Below are positions 37,281-48,658 of a stretch of DNA of 64,000 bases, piece by piece. Source of the stretch: Galeopsis tetrahit (lineage: Eukaryota; Streptophyta; Magnoliopsida; Lamiales; Lamiaceae); contig OY776129.1 of the NCBI GenBank assembly GCA_963675135.1, positions 5,443,201 to 5,507,200 of the forward strand, read 5' to 3'. Below the pieces are notes generated by a model. The model did not search any database. It was not told the origin of the DNA and worked only from the letters and a program-made list of their open reading frames with translations. The translations under genes were made by a program, and so were the position numbers. Position 1 is the stretch's first letter; each line of letters starts with the position of its first letter.

Positions 37281-38178
37281 AAAATATAATGAACAACTTG
37301 TTGTTTCTATTTGTAGAATGGGATATAAAAATGACTCTAATAGGAAAAATTCTCTATGAAAAACCTTTTTAAGCCAGATTAAAGTACTCAACTAACTTCA
37401 ATTAACTTGATGTGGCCGGTTTTGAAACCTTGTTTAGTGGCCACTTTTCAAAATCACTTTTAAAGACAGTATGCAATATTGACAATATGAAGCAATAATG
37501 CAGAATTGAAATGTGGAGAAGAGTAAATAACACTAGGAGTTATAGTGGATCGGATTTCAAATCCTACGTCCACTCTCACGATTCTCTCGTGATATTAATC
37601 CCTTTAATCACCAAATTAATTGAGTCTCAAGAGAAGGACTTTGAGCTCTAAGCAATCACCAAATTGCTACGGTCTCCACAAGTGTTTATGAACACTTGTA
37701 CTCATACAATGAATAACAACTTGACATTATACTGGGTTAGAGTGTTTAGGTGTGAGTTGTTTGATCCATCTCCAACTAATGATTCAAGCAATAGGTTGCT
37801 TAATCACTACGCCTAAACCATTGAATTTGTATGATAACAAACGGGTTCGGTTTTTTATTGGTGGGAAATTATGATAATCTAAACAAGCTTTGAAGAAACT
37901 CTTCTTGAGTGCTTTTGCTTTAGTCAGATGGGTGTGTGCTTCGTAACAAACAAAAAATTAGAGAAAAAGAGATGTTCGGGATTTTTTTCCGGACAAATCA
38001 ACATTGTTCGAAAAAAAAAGTTGTTCAAAAATTTTATCCGAACAAAATTAAGATATTCGAAACTTTTTCACGAATAAACTCAATGTGTCCGAAAAAAATT
38101 CCTCAAGCAATATATTAGGGTCTAAACTCAATGGACTTGCTTTTTCACGAATAAACTCAATGTGTCATGAATTAAAAT
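37281..38178. repeat. Probable LTR-retrotransposon untranslated fragment
   Basis: No protein domain is seen. 37480-37860 (CCTACGTCCACTCTCACGAT, GCAATCACCAAATTGCTACG) resembles untranslated parts of plant LTR elements. 37960-38180 repeats a TTCACGAATAAACTCAATGT unit (38068 and 38143). Confidence 0.3.
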
Positions 38179-38303
38179 CCATTTTTTTTATATTGCTTGA
38201 CCCCATTAAAGCAAGACCGTTTTTTGAAAATGTAGACCAGATTAGAATGGGCCCATGCGCTTTTAATATTGTGAAATGGGTCAAGCAATATAAAAAAAAT
38301 GGG
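38179..38303. repeat. Inverted repeat (26-bp arms)
   Basis: CCATTTTTTTTATATTGCTT then GACCCC at 38179 is the complement of GGGTCAAGCAATATAAAAAA then AATGG at 38278, with about 75 bp between. It could form a hairpin. No element family is assigned. Confidence 0.7.
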
Positions 38304-38778
38304 CTTGCTTGCTTTATCTTTGGCGGCTGCTGTAGGCAGCAAATTTGGGCCAATTCCATCCAACTGGTTGGCCATCCCACCCAAAAAAAATATTTTTTGA
38401 AAAAAAAAAAATTACATCAAAAAAAAGATTGTATTACCTTTTATCAATTAAATTAAAATACAATTAAATTAAGTTCTAATTGTACACCCCATTACTTGTC
38501 ACTGACTTGCCTCTGAGTCACCACCATAAAACATTGTAAAAATGCAATTTTCGAATTTTTTATTGAGATTAGAAACAAAGAAAAGTCGAAAAACCAAAGC
38601 AAAAAAATATACCAGATAATTTTATTTTATTTTGAAAAAAAAATCAGTTTTTTTTAGATACAAATCATACGAAAAAAAATGAAGATTCAGGGCGGGAAAG
38701 GGAGAATGAGAAGGGCATGTACCTGTTTGTTTTCCGACGAGGGAGGATGAGCGAACGCTCGGAGAAGGGAAGAGGAGA
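38304..38778. other. Host-side flank of the CACTA insertion
   Basis: AT-rich to 38680, then purine-rich leader-like DNA. The GA/GC-rich text continues on the other side of the CACTA element (43178 onward), so the insertion split one region. No gene was recognised. Confidence 0.35.
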
Positions 38779-39811
38779 CACTACAAAAAAAACGGGATTT
38801 GCTGACGGAAGCTTACCGACGGATCTCCGACGGAATATCGGAATCGACACACTGCCGACAGATTTCAACTTCCGTCGGGACGTCCCCGGAATTCCCGACG
38901 GAATTCAGATTGATAGTGAAACGACGCCGTTTTAGGCCTGCTTCTTCCGTCGGGAGTTCAAATTGCAGCTACTGACGGAATAATCTGTCGATGCGTGAAT
39001 TAATATTCACGTGTTATCGACGGAAATATCCGTCGGTAGCGAATTTTTTTTATATATAAGAACTGCCGAGAGGCAGTAGGTTTTCTTAAGAAGGAAAAAA
39101 AATTCACTTTCCTCTCCTCCGTTTGTGGTCTCGTGCGTGGATTGAAAGACAAAGAACATTACGATCATCTACCCCAGTTTTCTTCAATTTAAACGGTACG
39201 TTTTATAAATTCTTAATTAATTTTAATTAAGTTATTGTATTATTGTAATGTTATTGCATGTTAATTATTATAAAATTGTTATTGAATTATTATAAATTGC
39301 ATGTTAATTATTATAAAATTGCATGTACGTACGTAGTTGATGAATATGTATAATTAATTGATATATATGTTACGTGGATTATATGTTTTTTATTGGTTAA
39401 TTGTAATTAATTAATTGTTCGTGTTATATATAGTGCAGTTCTTTATAAATTTATTGTTTTTTTACGTTAGTTTGTTATATATTTTGTTTATTTAATTAAT
39501 ATATAATTGGTACTTGTTAGTTAGTTTTGATAATTAAACTAGGTTATTATTGTTGATTAAATTAGTAATTATTGTTATAAGTAGGGGTATTGTTTGATTA
39601 ATATAGTAATTATTGTTATTGTTTAAATTAAGTCATTATTAATTAGTTTGGTAAATTATTGATTTCATTAGTAACTTGTTATTGATTAAATTAGAAAATT
39701 ATTGACTTAATTACTAAAATGTTATTAATTAAATTAGGAAATTATTGATTTTATTACTATATTAATTATTGATTAATTTATTATATTGTTAAATTTTATT
39801 TATTAAAATAG

Positions 39812-42366
39812 ATGAGTCAAGATGCTGGTGGGGCCTCAGGATCTCGACCTAGGCGGTCGAAGGGCTCACTTAGGCCTGAGCCTACTTTGATGTCGGCTCC
39901 TACAACATCGCTATTTGTTCCACGTGAACGTCTGTCGTCGCCCATTCCACAGCAGTCGCCGCCGTCATCTCAGTCATCGGTAACTCGTCAACATCCCACG
40001 GCATCCCGCGAAACCAGACTGAACGTATGGATTATGGGAGGACAGTAATTAATTAATTAAATAATTTTAAGGTTTAACAATATTTAATAGCATTAATTTT
40101 TATAAATTTTTTAATTTATAATGTGTTTGTTTGTTAATATATAATGTCATAGATTATTACCTAGTAACGAGGTGTCGAAGATTTGCACTGATTCGATTGT
40201 TAAGTGCAAGATTGATGCGGATGCCTACTCTTGGCTGAAGGTGCCGCCTACGAAAAATGATGAATACTAGGAGTAATTCCAGGTATTTGAGCGCATTCAA
40301 TTAAATATTAATAAAAAATTTATTATATATATTATTTGATAAATATGTTGATCGAATATGTGTAGAAACGTGCTTATTGGCATAGGGGGTACTTCTCGGA
40401 CGCCGATATTCACAGGCACTGGGCCGGTTCATGTCAATCTAGGTATAATGAGGTAATGTACAACTGGAGGATGGCTTGGGGCCGTCATGGCAAGGTGCAG
40501 ATGTTGGGTGTGGACGAAAATGGAGTCGACGTGTGGAACACGTTGACCACGTATTGGAGTAGCCTGGAGTACGTGCAGAAGTGTAAATTGAAGAGTCACG
40601 ATTGTCATGTTTTTATGCAGCGCTTGATACCGATTGCGTTCTGAGACGTTGTTCCTCTCAATGTGTGGAGGGCTATCACTGAATTAAGTCTTTTTTTTTT
40701 AGAGATTTAACATCTTCAACGATCAAGATCGATGATGTGATTCTTTTGGAGCAAGACATTCCAGTGATTTTGTGTAAGTTGGAACAAATTTTTCCACCTA
40801 ACTTGTTCAACTCCATGGAACACTTACCCGTTCACTTAGCGTATGAAGCCAGAATTGGTGGTCCAATGTAGTACAGGTGGATGTACCCATTTGAAAGGTA
40901 AACTCTTACTTGCTTCATTTTTTATTATACATGCATGTTCACTTAATTAATATTTTTTTTTTTATATATATCGGATATCTCCACAACTTGAAACGCAATG
41001 CTAAACAAAAGGCAAATGTGGAAGAATCGATTGTTAATGCATATTTGAATGAAGAGGTTAACATGTTTTGTTCTTATTATTTTGAAGACCATGTCAACAC
41101 TCGGTTGAGAAGTGAACCACGTAACTACGGTGGTAGAGGTACATACAATATCGGTGAAGAGGTCGATGGAATGCTGTCTATATTCAAGTCTAAGGGACGA
41201 CCTATAGGAAAATTCACTGAACGAGAGTGGGAGACGAACAGAGAGGCAGAAATAGCACAAACGTATGTGTTATTGAATTGTGATGAAGTTCAGCCTTAAA
41301 TTGAGTAAGTATTTCATATTTTTATCATCTAATAAAATTATTAATAACTACTTCATTTATGTAATTTAATATTAATTATGGTTGGATGTTGTGAATTAAG
41401 ATGTATACTCAAGAACTACAACGAACAGAATAAAACATCTCAGATACAGATATAGATGCTCGTCTTCAACGTGATTTTGCCCGATGGTTCCAACGTTATG
41501 TGAGTACCATTTCCTTAATTTTACGTAAATAAATATGATTCATAATTAATGTTAATTATTTGAACAGTATAGGGACGGTCAAAAGATTTTGAGAATCGAT
41601 TCTTAAGGGATCTCAGCAAAGGACCACTACGTCGTGTAAAGACTTACGACGTCTATATTGTGAAGGGCTACAGATTTCATACATTCGAATATGCATCAAG
41701 AAAAGCGACTACCAACAGTGGTGTTTGCATTAACAGTGCGAACTACAATGCAGATGCAAGTGACTACTTTGGGGTGTTGCACGAAGTCGTTGAAGTAGAA
41801 TATTCGGGATCTCCAGCAAAGACTATAGTGTTGTTCAAGTGTCATTGGTTTGATTCAGGACCTTCAGGAACAAGGATTCATCTGGAGTACAAACTCGTGG
41901 ATGTTAATCCGAAAAGGAGCTATAGCGGGGATGATCCATTTGTATTTGCCCATCAAGTATCTCAAGTATACTACTGCAAGTATCCAGTACGATCACATAG
42001 TAAAATTGAATGGCACGCTGTTTGCAAAGTAAAGGCAAGATCAATGGTAGAAGTCCCTACAAAGGAAAATAGTGATGAAGATGATTTTCCGTTTCAAACG
42101 GAACAAATATAGACTCGAACTGAAGTCTTTACGGGAGATTTGAATATTCACGTAGACTCGAACTGAAGTCTTTACGGGAGATTTGAATATGCACAATTGA
42201 TCGAAATTGAAAACGATAGTGGAAATGAGGAAGATGATGAAAATGAAGAGCATGATGAAGAGGAAGAGGACGAAGAGGAGGAGGATGATGAAGAGGAGAA
42301 AGATGAGGCAAATAATGAAAATGTAGATGAAGAAGATCAAGATGAAGATGAAGAAGATGAATATTA
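39812..42366 (+). pseudogene. CACTA transposase remnants: ORF1-like piece fused to DUF4218/DUF4216
   Basis: 39812-40048 encodes MSQDAGGASGSRPRRSKGSL and a Ser/Pro-rich stretch. A second exon (40150-40285) has two stops (NDEY*E*FQ). 40365-40580 reads WHRGYFSDADIHRHWAGSC and WRMAWGRHGKVQMLGVDENG. At about 40585-40600 this runs straight into KSHDCHVFMQRLIPIAF, the start of DUF4218. DUF4218 continues in other frames through ILCKLEQIFPPNLFNSMEHL, then YLHNLKRNAKQKANVEESIV. DUF4216 follows at 41660-42112 (YRFHTFEYASRKATTNSGVC, LFKCHWFD). The catalytic Transposase_21 region is absent, which implies an internal deletion. A 43-bp tandem duplication (42111-42196) precedes an Asp/Glu-rich tail ending at 42366. 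Confidence 0.8.
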
Positions 42367-42654
42367 AATTATATAATGTAAGTTAATTATTTTATGAGAT
42401 GTACAATTTAAAAATGTTTATTTATCATTAAGTTACAACTAAAAAGTGTGAAAACAAATTAATTTTTTGGAATTAAAAAAAAAAAGTAAAAATATGAATA
42501 TTTTAGTATTTTAAAATATATAAATTACAAAAATTTAATTTACAATAAAGATAGATTAAGAATTTAATTATTAATGTATGTGAAAGAAATTAATTTTGTG
42601 AATTTAAAAAAAAAAAGGGCCGAAAATGAGTACATATACAATTAATATTGCAAT

Positions 42655-42790
42655 TATGAACAAGTAATAGACTTGTCCCAGTGTTAGGCGCTCCTCACTA
42701 GGCGCCCACACACCCGGGTTCGAGTCTTAGCAAGGCCAAAATTAAATGTTGGCCTACAATAAAATCTCGTGGGTCGGGTCTGATCTAGCC
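42655..42790 (+). repeat. Possible tRNA-derived SINE fragment
   Basis: It contains GGTTCGAGTCT, a good match to a Pol III B box, about 35 bp after a weak A-box-like segment (AGTGTTAGGCGC). It lacks the cloverleaf of a tRNA gene and any clear 3' tail, so it is only a candidate. Confidence 0.25.
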
Positions 42791-43177
42791 TGTTTATTTT
42801 TTTTTCGGTTTATGTTACAGACGGATAAATTCGTCGGTAGTACTGACGGCGTTACCGACAAAATTTTATTTTTTAATTATTTAATCATTTTTATTCAATT
42901 TACCGACGAAATCGCCGACAGAATACATACCCGGTTAGAAAACGGGTCATCCGTGTTACCGACGGAAAGCATTCCGTCGGCAGAGTCGACTGTTTTGTTC
43001 CGTCGAAAATCCGTCGGGACTACAGACGGAATAAAATTTTCCATCGGTAATCCTTACCGACGAGGCTAGCACCGACTGAAAAATTTCGTCGGTAACCACG
43101 GTTTCCGACCGAAATTTTGTCGGTAACCACGGTTTCCGACCGAAATTTCGTCGGTAAAATGCGTGTTTTTTGTAGTG

Positions 43178-43540
43178 AGAGGCGGCGGCTGGAGAAGGGA
43201 GGAGGAGAAGATAGCCGCGACTGGAGAGGGGAGGAGGAGAAGCTTACCGCGGCTGGAAGGGGGAGGAGAGGGAGGTGAGGCGGCAGATGGGAGAGGAGGG
43301 CGGCGGCCGAGAAGGAGGAACGACGGTAGGCGGCGGCTGAAAAAGGAGGGGCGGAGGCTCGAAGAGAGAAGAGGAAGGTTGAAAAAATTGAGAAAGGAGG
43401 AAGAAAGGCGGCAGAAAATTAGAGTTTTATGAGAAAGGGTAGTTATGGAAAATAAATGGGGGTGAACTCAACTGTGAGGGGCGATATCATCCCAGGATGA
43501 ACACATAATAAATGGGAGGGCATTTAGCCGATGCCGAACT
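43178..43540. other. Purine-rich DNA flanking the CACTA insertion
   Basis: 43178-43430 is built of GGAGGAGAAG and GGCGGCGG variants. It gives long Arg/Glu-rich frames on one strand and Pro/Ser-rich frames on the other, with no domain. It continues the GA-rich text at 38690-38778. Confidence 0.4.
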
Positions 43541-43860
43541 TGTCTTAATTCATGGGCCACCCACTTGGGCCATTTCTTCAACTTTACTTCTAGGCCCAAT
43601 TATTTTATCTTCTTTCTTTTAATTCTCAAACCGATTTTTTTTTCTCGTATTTATTCCTTCGATTAATTCCACAATATAATCAAGGCGTATTTTACTCTAA
43701 AAATACTCATTTTTTCTATAAAAAATAGCAAAACACATACATTTCTCATTTCAAGTGCAACGAGTCAAATTAGTGTAAACAATGCATAAAATCCTATCAA
43801 ATTAAGCAAATTAAATACATGAATTTCGAGCAATTTTCACACTAATAAAATGCCTCTAAA
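43541..43860 (-). repeat. LTR fragment, second copy of the 16240-16570 family
   Basis: It matches 16240-16570 in order (CTTCGATTAATTCCACAATA, TTTTACTCTAAAAATACTCA, CTATCAAATTAAGCAAAT, CATGAATTTC.AGCAATTTT). The polypurine-like run that precedes the other copy is missing. Confidence 0.55.
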
Positions 43861-44345
43861 ATATTAAAAACTAAAAAAAATGCCTAAATCATAGACCAAA
43901 GTTTTGAGACCGTCATAGAACGGTCTCAAATAAAAACTGATTTGAGACCGTTTTGAAAAATTACGAATTTTGAGACCAGTTTAATTAAATTTCTGATTTT
44001 AAATTTTGTTTTGAGACCGCATTAGCGGTCTTTAATTGGTATTAAGAATTCCAATTCCCAAATTTTATTTTGACCGTCATTTTTACCCGCTCATTTAGAG
44101 ACCGTTTTGTGAATACGATCTCTAACCCGTCTATAAACCCTAGTTAATTTGTACCGCCTCTTTCACTTTCACCCTACGCAATTTCTCACGGCCCTCACTC
44201 GCGATTCTCTCTTGCTCTCCCGCCGCGATGACTCCGACACTGCCCCTATTCTCAAGACGATATCGTCGACGCTGCCTCTTCGCCGCCGCCTGTTGATTAT
44301 CAATCATCTCCACCGAATTTGAGTCAAGGTAATTTTGGGGCATTT
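43861..44345. repeat. GAGACCG-repeat region, possible CACTA subterminal relic
   Basis: Copies of TTTGAGACCG and its complement CGGTCTCAAA occur six or more times between 43890 and 44110. Both the density and the inverted arrangement resemble CACTA subterminal repeats, but no CACTA terminus is left. It runs into a GC-richer leader-like block (44150-44330) ending at GTAATT, a possible splice donor. Confidence 0.35.
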
Positions 44346-45469
44346 ATGTTTTGAGATTCTGCTCGAAAGAATCGATACTAGAATATTAAAAGATGAGAGA
44401 AATAAATTGATACTCCCTCCCTATCGATCTAAGTTTATAATAGTTGAGTACAACTTTAAAATAGATTAATTTCACTTGGTACTTTTTGAACATTTAGGCT
44501 TATCAATTAAAAATACAATCTTGCTTGCTATTAATGTTAGTGCATGCAGTCTATTATATTTGTGTTGATGATTGTGAACACCACTTCAACATGGAGCCGT
44601 TATAAAAATACTAGAAACACAAAATTAACTTCAATAAACCACAAAAAACACAATAATATAAAATTAACACACTTAAAACACAACATGACAAAAAAAAAAA
44701 AAACTGAAACAACACCATTATTCACAGATCGACAAATAAATTACAATAAAATCAGTAAATCAACATGGAAAACCATAAAAACAACGAATAACTAGAGAAA
44801 TCATACAAACTATAGTAGAAAAATCAGTAAAAGAGAAAATACCAGGGCGCCCCACCATTAGGTACGTGTCTAACCAAAATATATCAATTAGGACTCAACT
44901 TAAAAAGTTCTAGCAAACTGATACATATTTATAATACAGTTTCCCATTCTACCCTTAGTTAATAAACATGCGAAAATTATAGCTATGAGGTGTAGGCTTG
45001 CTTTTCTGCCTCGAAAAATACAGACTTTTCGGTTGATTAGACGTTTGTGGTTTTTTGACTTACACTCAATTATTTCGAAAGCAAGGCAAAGAAGATATAG
45101 TTGTTCATCTACTTTCAGCTTTGGAGATTCTTGGAGAGGGCAAAAAAGCCATAAAGACGAGGAAGGTAAGCTTTGTTTATCATCGTCGAATATTTTTTTT
45201 TTATTTATTCTGTTTATTAAGGTATTTTTTCAAATCATAAAAAATCTTAGAAGGTTCGGGGAAGGCACCAAGGGATCCAGAGAAGACAGCAAAAATGAAT
45301 ATCAAAGAACCCATGCAGTGAAAAGGGTTTTTCCAAACTAGGTAATGTTACTAGTTTTTCACCCCAACTAATTTCAACCATGCATTGAAGGATTTTTGTA
45401 TGAAAAAAGGTTTCTAATTGACTTGACAATAGGTAAGCGAAAGGGGAGAAATAATGAGTATGTACGATC
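44346..45469. other. AT-rich stretch with one MITE-like end, no assigned gene
   Basis: TACTCCCTCCCTATCGATCT at 44411 looks like one Stowaway end without its partner. 45060-45160 has a protein-like plus frame (VHLLSALEILGEGKKAIKTR) ending near a GTAAGC donor. I did not assign it to a family. Sequence near 45250-45350 was left unassigned. Confidence 0.3.
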
Positions 45470-46876
45470 GAATGAGCAACATCCCACTTATCGTACGAGA
45501 GATCTTCAAGCCAATGTTCTGCGATTTCACCACCAACTTCTTTAAAAATAGCCAGCTTTTCTTCAAAATAACTGTATGCTTGGAGCATATGCAACCTCCT
45601 TGAAATGGTCAGCCCTGTTTGCTCTTTGGGAATTGTTCCAGCCCTTTTCAAATCTACCTTTCAGATTAGTTATCAAATGAAACAAACAAAAGAAATGCAC
45701 CGGCTCTCGAAATACTATAGGGAACGCGGACATTAGACCAAGATTCCTATCAGATATATACAAGAGTTGTTTGTCGTGTTTAATAGTCTCTACAATTCTC
45801 TAAAAATCATACCCAATTGTCCAAGTTCTCAGACGATACAACTGCAAATGCAACGAGGAAAAGGCCTACAAGAAATAACCAAAATAGATCAATTCCAAAC
45901 TATAAAACAAAACTGCAACAATGTTAAAGGACAAATATTTTGGAAACTTACAATTATCGCCATCTTTAGCAGTCGCAGACAGTTAAATTTTCTTAGACCG
46001 ACCCTTCATGAAGGTTCCATCTATGAATAACATGGGCCTACACCTCTTGAATCCATCGAGACATGCACGCTTTGAATGAGATGAACAAACGTTCAAAACG
46101 GTTTGACATTTGATTACATTAAAAAACAACAACACTTCCTGGATTCTTTATTACAAAATAGTTTGTAACTGATTGACATCTACCCTTTACAAACCAATCA
46201 CAATCACAACTACGGAGCTCATTACAAACAACTTGTATATATTTAAGATCATTCCTCACATATTTAAAACTAAAACCAATTTGAGTTGAATACTTTATAA
46301 TTGATTTCCTAAATTCAACAACACCACTCCTAAATTCTACACCGATGCCATCTTTCATATTTTCAGCCCAAGAATCAGATAACAAAGGCTTTCTCAGATT
46401 AGAGGGGCATATATCATAAGATGGAACGTTGGTAATTTGGTCAAAGTCTTTTTTATGCTTAGTGGTTGTAGACTTTGCTTTCTTGACACATCTAAATGGT
46501 ATTTGGTTAGATCTTTTTGCAATACATGGACTCTGGGGCATACTAAATGACATGGAGGAACTCATTAAATGATCATCACCAATTGGAGATTGTGTCGAAG
46601 GGGACCTTGAAACATCGCATATATTGGGGGCACATATACATACTTCGACTACTTTTTTGGAAGCTATTTGAGAGTACGAAACCAAGTTTTGCAAGTCATT
46701 AACACAACCCAGTATGCATTTATTTATACTATGTTTTCAGAATTACCTTGAAGTTGATTCCAAGGCTTCATAACAGATTGACAAAAATGGTTGAAAGATG
46801 TGTTCCGATTAACATAAATCAATTTGCACTCCCCATTGAATTTAACGTTGAGAATAACTTCAAATTCCCTTAATGA
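45470..46876 (-). pseudogene. Second MULE (MuDR-type) transposase pseudogene
   Basis: Minus-strand order: a PB1-like start (FEVILNVKFNGECKLIYV, 46870-46810), a MuDR DNA-binding region at 46694-46119 (YDICPSNLRKPLLSDSWAEN, SIIKYSTQIGFSFKYVRNDL), DDE-core pieces at 46090-45950 (LFIDGTFMKGRSKKI, then a stop, and AKDGDN), and at 45763-45480 (YISDRNLGLMSAF, HFFCLFHLITNLKGRFE and HWLEDLSYDKWDVAHS). The SWIM finger is missing and the frame changes several times. Same architecture and strand as 22133-24252, but diverged, so it is a separate member of the family and not a recent copy. Confidence 0.8.
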
Positions 46877-47249
46877 TCGATGAAAGCAGGCGCTCAAACA
46901 GATGAAATAGAGTTAAACCTGAAAACAGAGCATAATATTTTTTGAAACAATTCTGGGATGAAATTTAAATTTGAAAACGAGAGGGAAGTATGAATGATGG
47001 GATTTCCATCAGAAAATTTGCAAAATAACCAATGGAAAATAGGAGGTAGGTATGCTTTGGGGAAGTGAAATAGGTATGTTATAGGTTGTGATATGACGGA
47101 AGTGATCAGAGAAGTATGACTGATGCTAAAAGAGTATTTGAGGGGTAATGGGGTAATTTTAATATTCCATTGCAAGTGAAAATGGGGTTGTGACTTATTT
47201 GCTATATATGTGAGAAACAAGTACCCCATTGTAAATAGGGTTGGTCTGC
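46877..47249. other. MULE 2 upstream flank, no gene seen
   Basis: Only short AT-driven frames occur. The region may include the element's leader. No terminal inverted repeat was located by eye. Confidence 0.3.
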
Positions 47250-47430
47250 TATGCACTCGAGTGCATGTTATGCACCCTAGTCCATGTTGCACTTTTCAGT
47301 TTTATTGACTTACATAATAATATTTTTAGTAATAATTGAAAAGTGCAACACCATTTATCAAAAAGTGTAGGTCAGTAAAACTGAAAAGTGCAACATGGAC
47401 TAGGGTGCATAACATGCACTCGAGTGCATA
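47250..47430. mobile_element. MITE-like inverted repeat element (about 60-bp arms)
   Basis: TATGCACTCGAGTGCATGTT, then ATGCACCCTAGTCCATGTTG on the left, is repeated exactly in inverse at the right end (to 47430). The arms continue through CACTTTTCAGTTTTA. The centre is about 60 bp with weaker symmetry. The outer 12 bp, GCACTCGAGTGC, are themselves a palindrome. No confident target duplication was seen. Confidence 0.75.
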
Positions 47431-48658
47431 CTAGACTTGAGCTTGTAAATAAACTTAAAATACAAACCCCAATATGAACAAGAACTCAAAAAATCAAAAG
47501 TAAAACAATAAAAAATCGGGGGGCTCACTATTAGGTGCATTGTGGGAGGAAATGTTTGCAACTGAAGAAAAAAATGTTGCAGGTAGATACATTTTGGGGC
47601 ATGAAATGACAATTCTAACCCTTTTATCAAATCAGAATTTAGAAAAGTAATAAACCAAATATTACCTTTTTGTCTTCCCAAAAGCTCTTTCCCCTACCCC
47701 TCTGCACTATTCCGGCAAAACAACATAAAAAATCTCGCTTTGAAGTAGGTGAAAACTCCATTCATTTATTTAGATTTATTTTGGTTTCTTCGAATGTATT
47801 TCATAAAATTTCTTCAGATTTCATCAATAAGAAGACGGTATAAGTCGGGAAAACTCTACATTCATGCCGCCGAAAAGGGAGATTTTTCTCTCTCTTTCGA
47901 CTTTCTGACCATATCCGTTGAACATTCTGTGTCTGCCGCCGTCGACCATCTCCGACACTCTCTTCCCCAACCCTTTTATTTTTTAGCGTGGAAGAGTTCT
48001 CACCGATGGTTACGAAATTACGTACAAAGGCCTGTTATATGCTTCCACATAAATTAATCAAGATTGGACTGGGATGTGGTAGCCACGTGGAGAAAATGGA
48101 GCATTTGATTTGGGTAGTGAATTTGTGGGGGAGCATTTGATTTGGGTAGTGGATTTGTGGGTTTGGGTGTGGTGGCCACGTGGAGGAACATGCTTCCAAA
48201 TGTAATTGTCTTTTAATTACAACAATGAACAATCCCTTTTAATTTCTAAATAAGCTTCCCCAAAATTAATCCAAACTTGTAATAATGTTACATATAAGTT
48301 TTAAATATGAATACTAAAAAATGTAATATAATAAATAGATATATTAGTGATGATTTGAATATTAATATTACATAAAATATAAAACTTAAATTGAAATTAA
48401 ATCATCCATTCATTAACTTTAAATATATAAATTAAAATTAAATATTATTATTAAAATTTGAAAAATTGAATATTACATAAGTTACTAAAAATTTAAATTG
48501 AAATTAAAATTTAGTTTGAATATTACATAAAACTTAAAAAATTGAATATTACATAGAGTTTTGAGGGTTAATTTTTTTTAAAAAAAATTATGTATAAAGT
48601 GAATAAATGATGGTTTCAAAAGTAGTGTGACATGTTTGTAAGTTTTTCAAAACGTTTT
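47431..48658. other. Intergenic stretch, one short tandem duplication
   Basis: No gene is recognised. 47860-48050 is GC-richer with an unassigned frame. GGAGCATTTGATTTGGGTAG is duplicated at 48098 and 48130, between two GTGG.AGCCACGTGGA-like blocks (48075, 48168). 48300-48560 is AT-rich, with recurring GAATATTACATAA. Confidence 0.35.

Larger units (their letters stand above)
38779..43177. mobile_element. Complete CACTA (En/Spm) element, 4.4 kb
   Basis: The left end CACTACAAAAAAAACGGGAT and the right end GCGTGTTTTTTGTAGTG form a CACTA terminal inverted repeat. The 3-bp target duplication AGA lies at 38776-38778 and 43178-43180. Both subterminal regions carry many copies of an ACCGACGGA / TCCGTCGGT motif in both orientations (38800-39050, 42825-43160), as expected of transposase-binding arrays. 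The coding region is decayed and internally deleted, so the element is not autonomous, though its ends look usable if a transposase is supplied in trans. Confidence 0.95.
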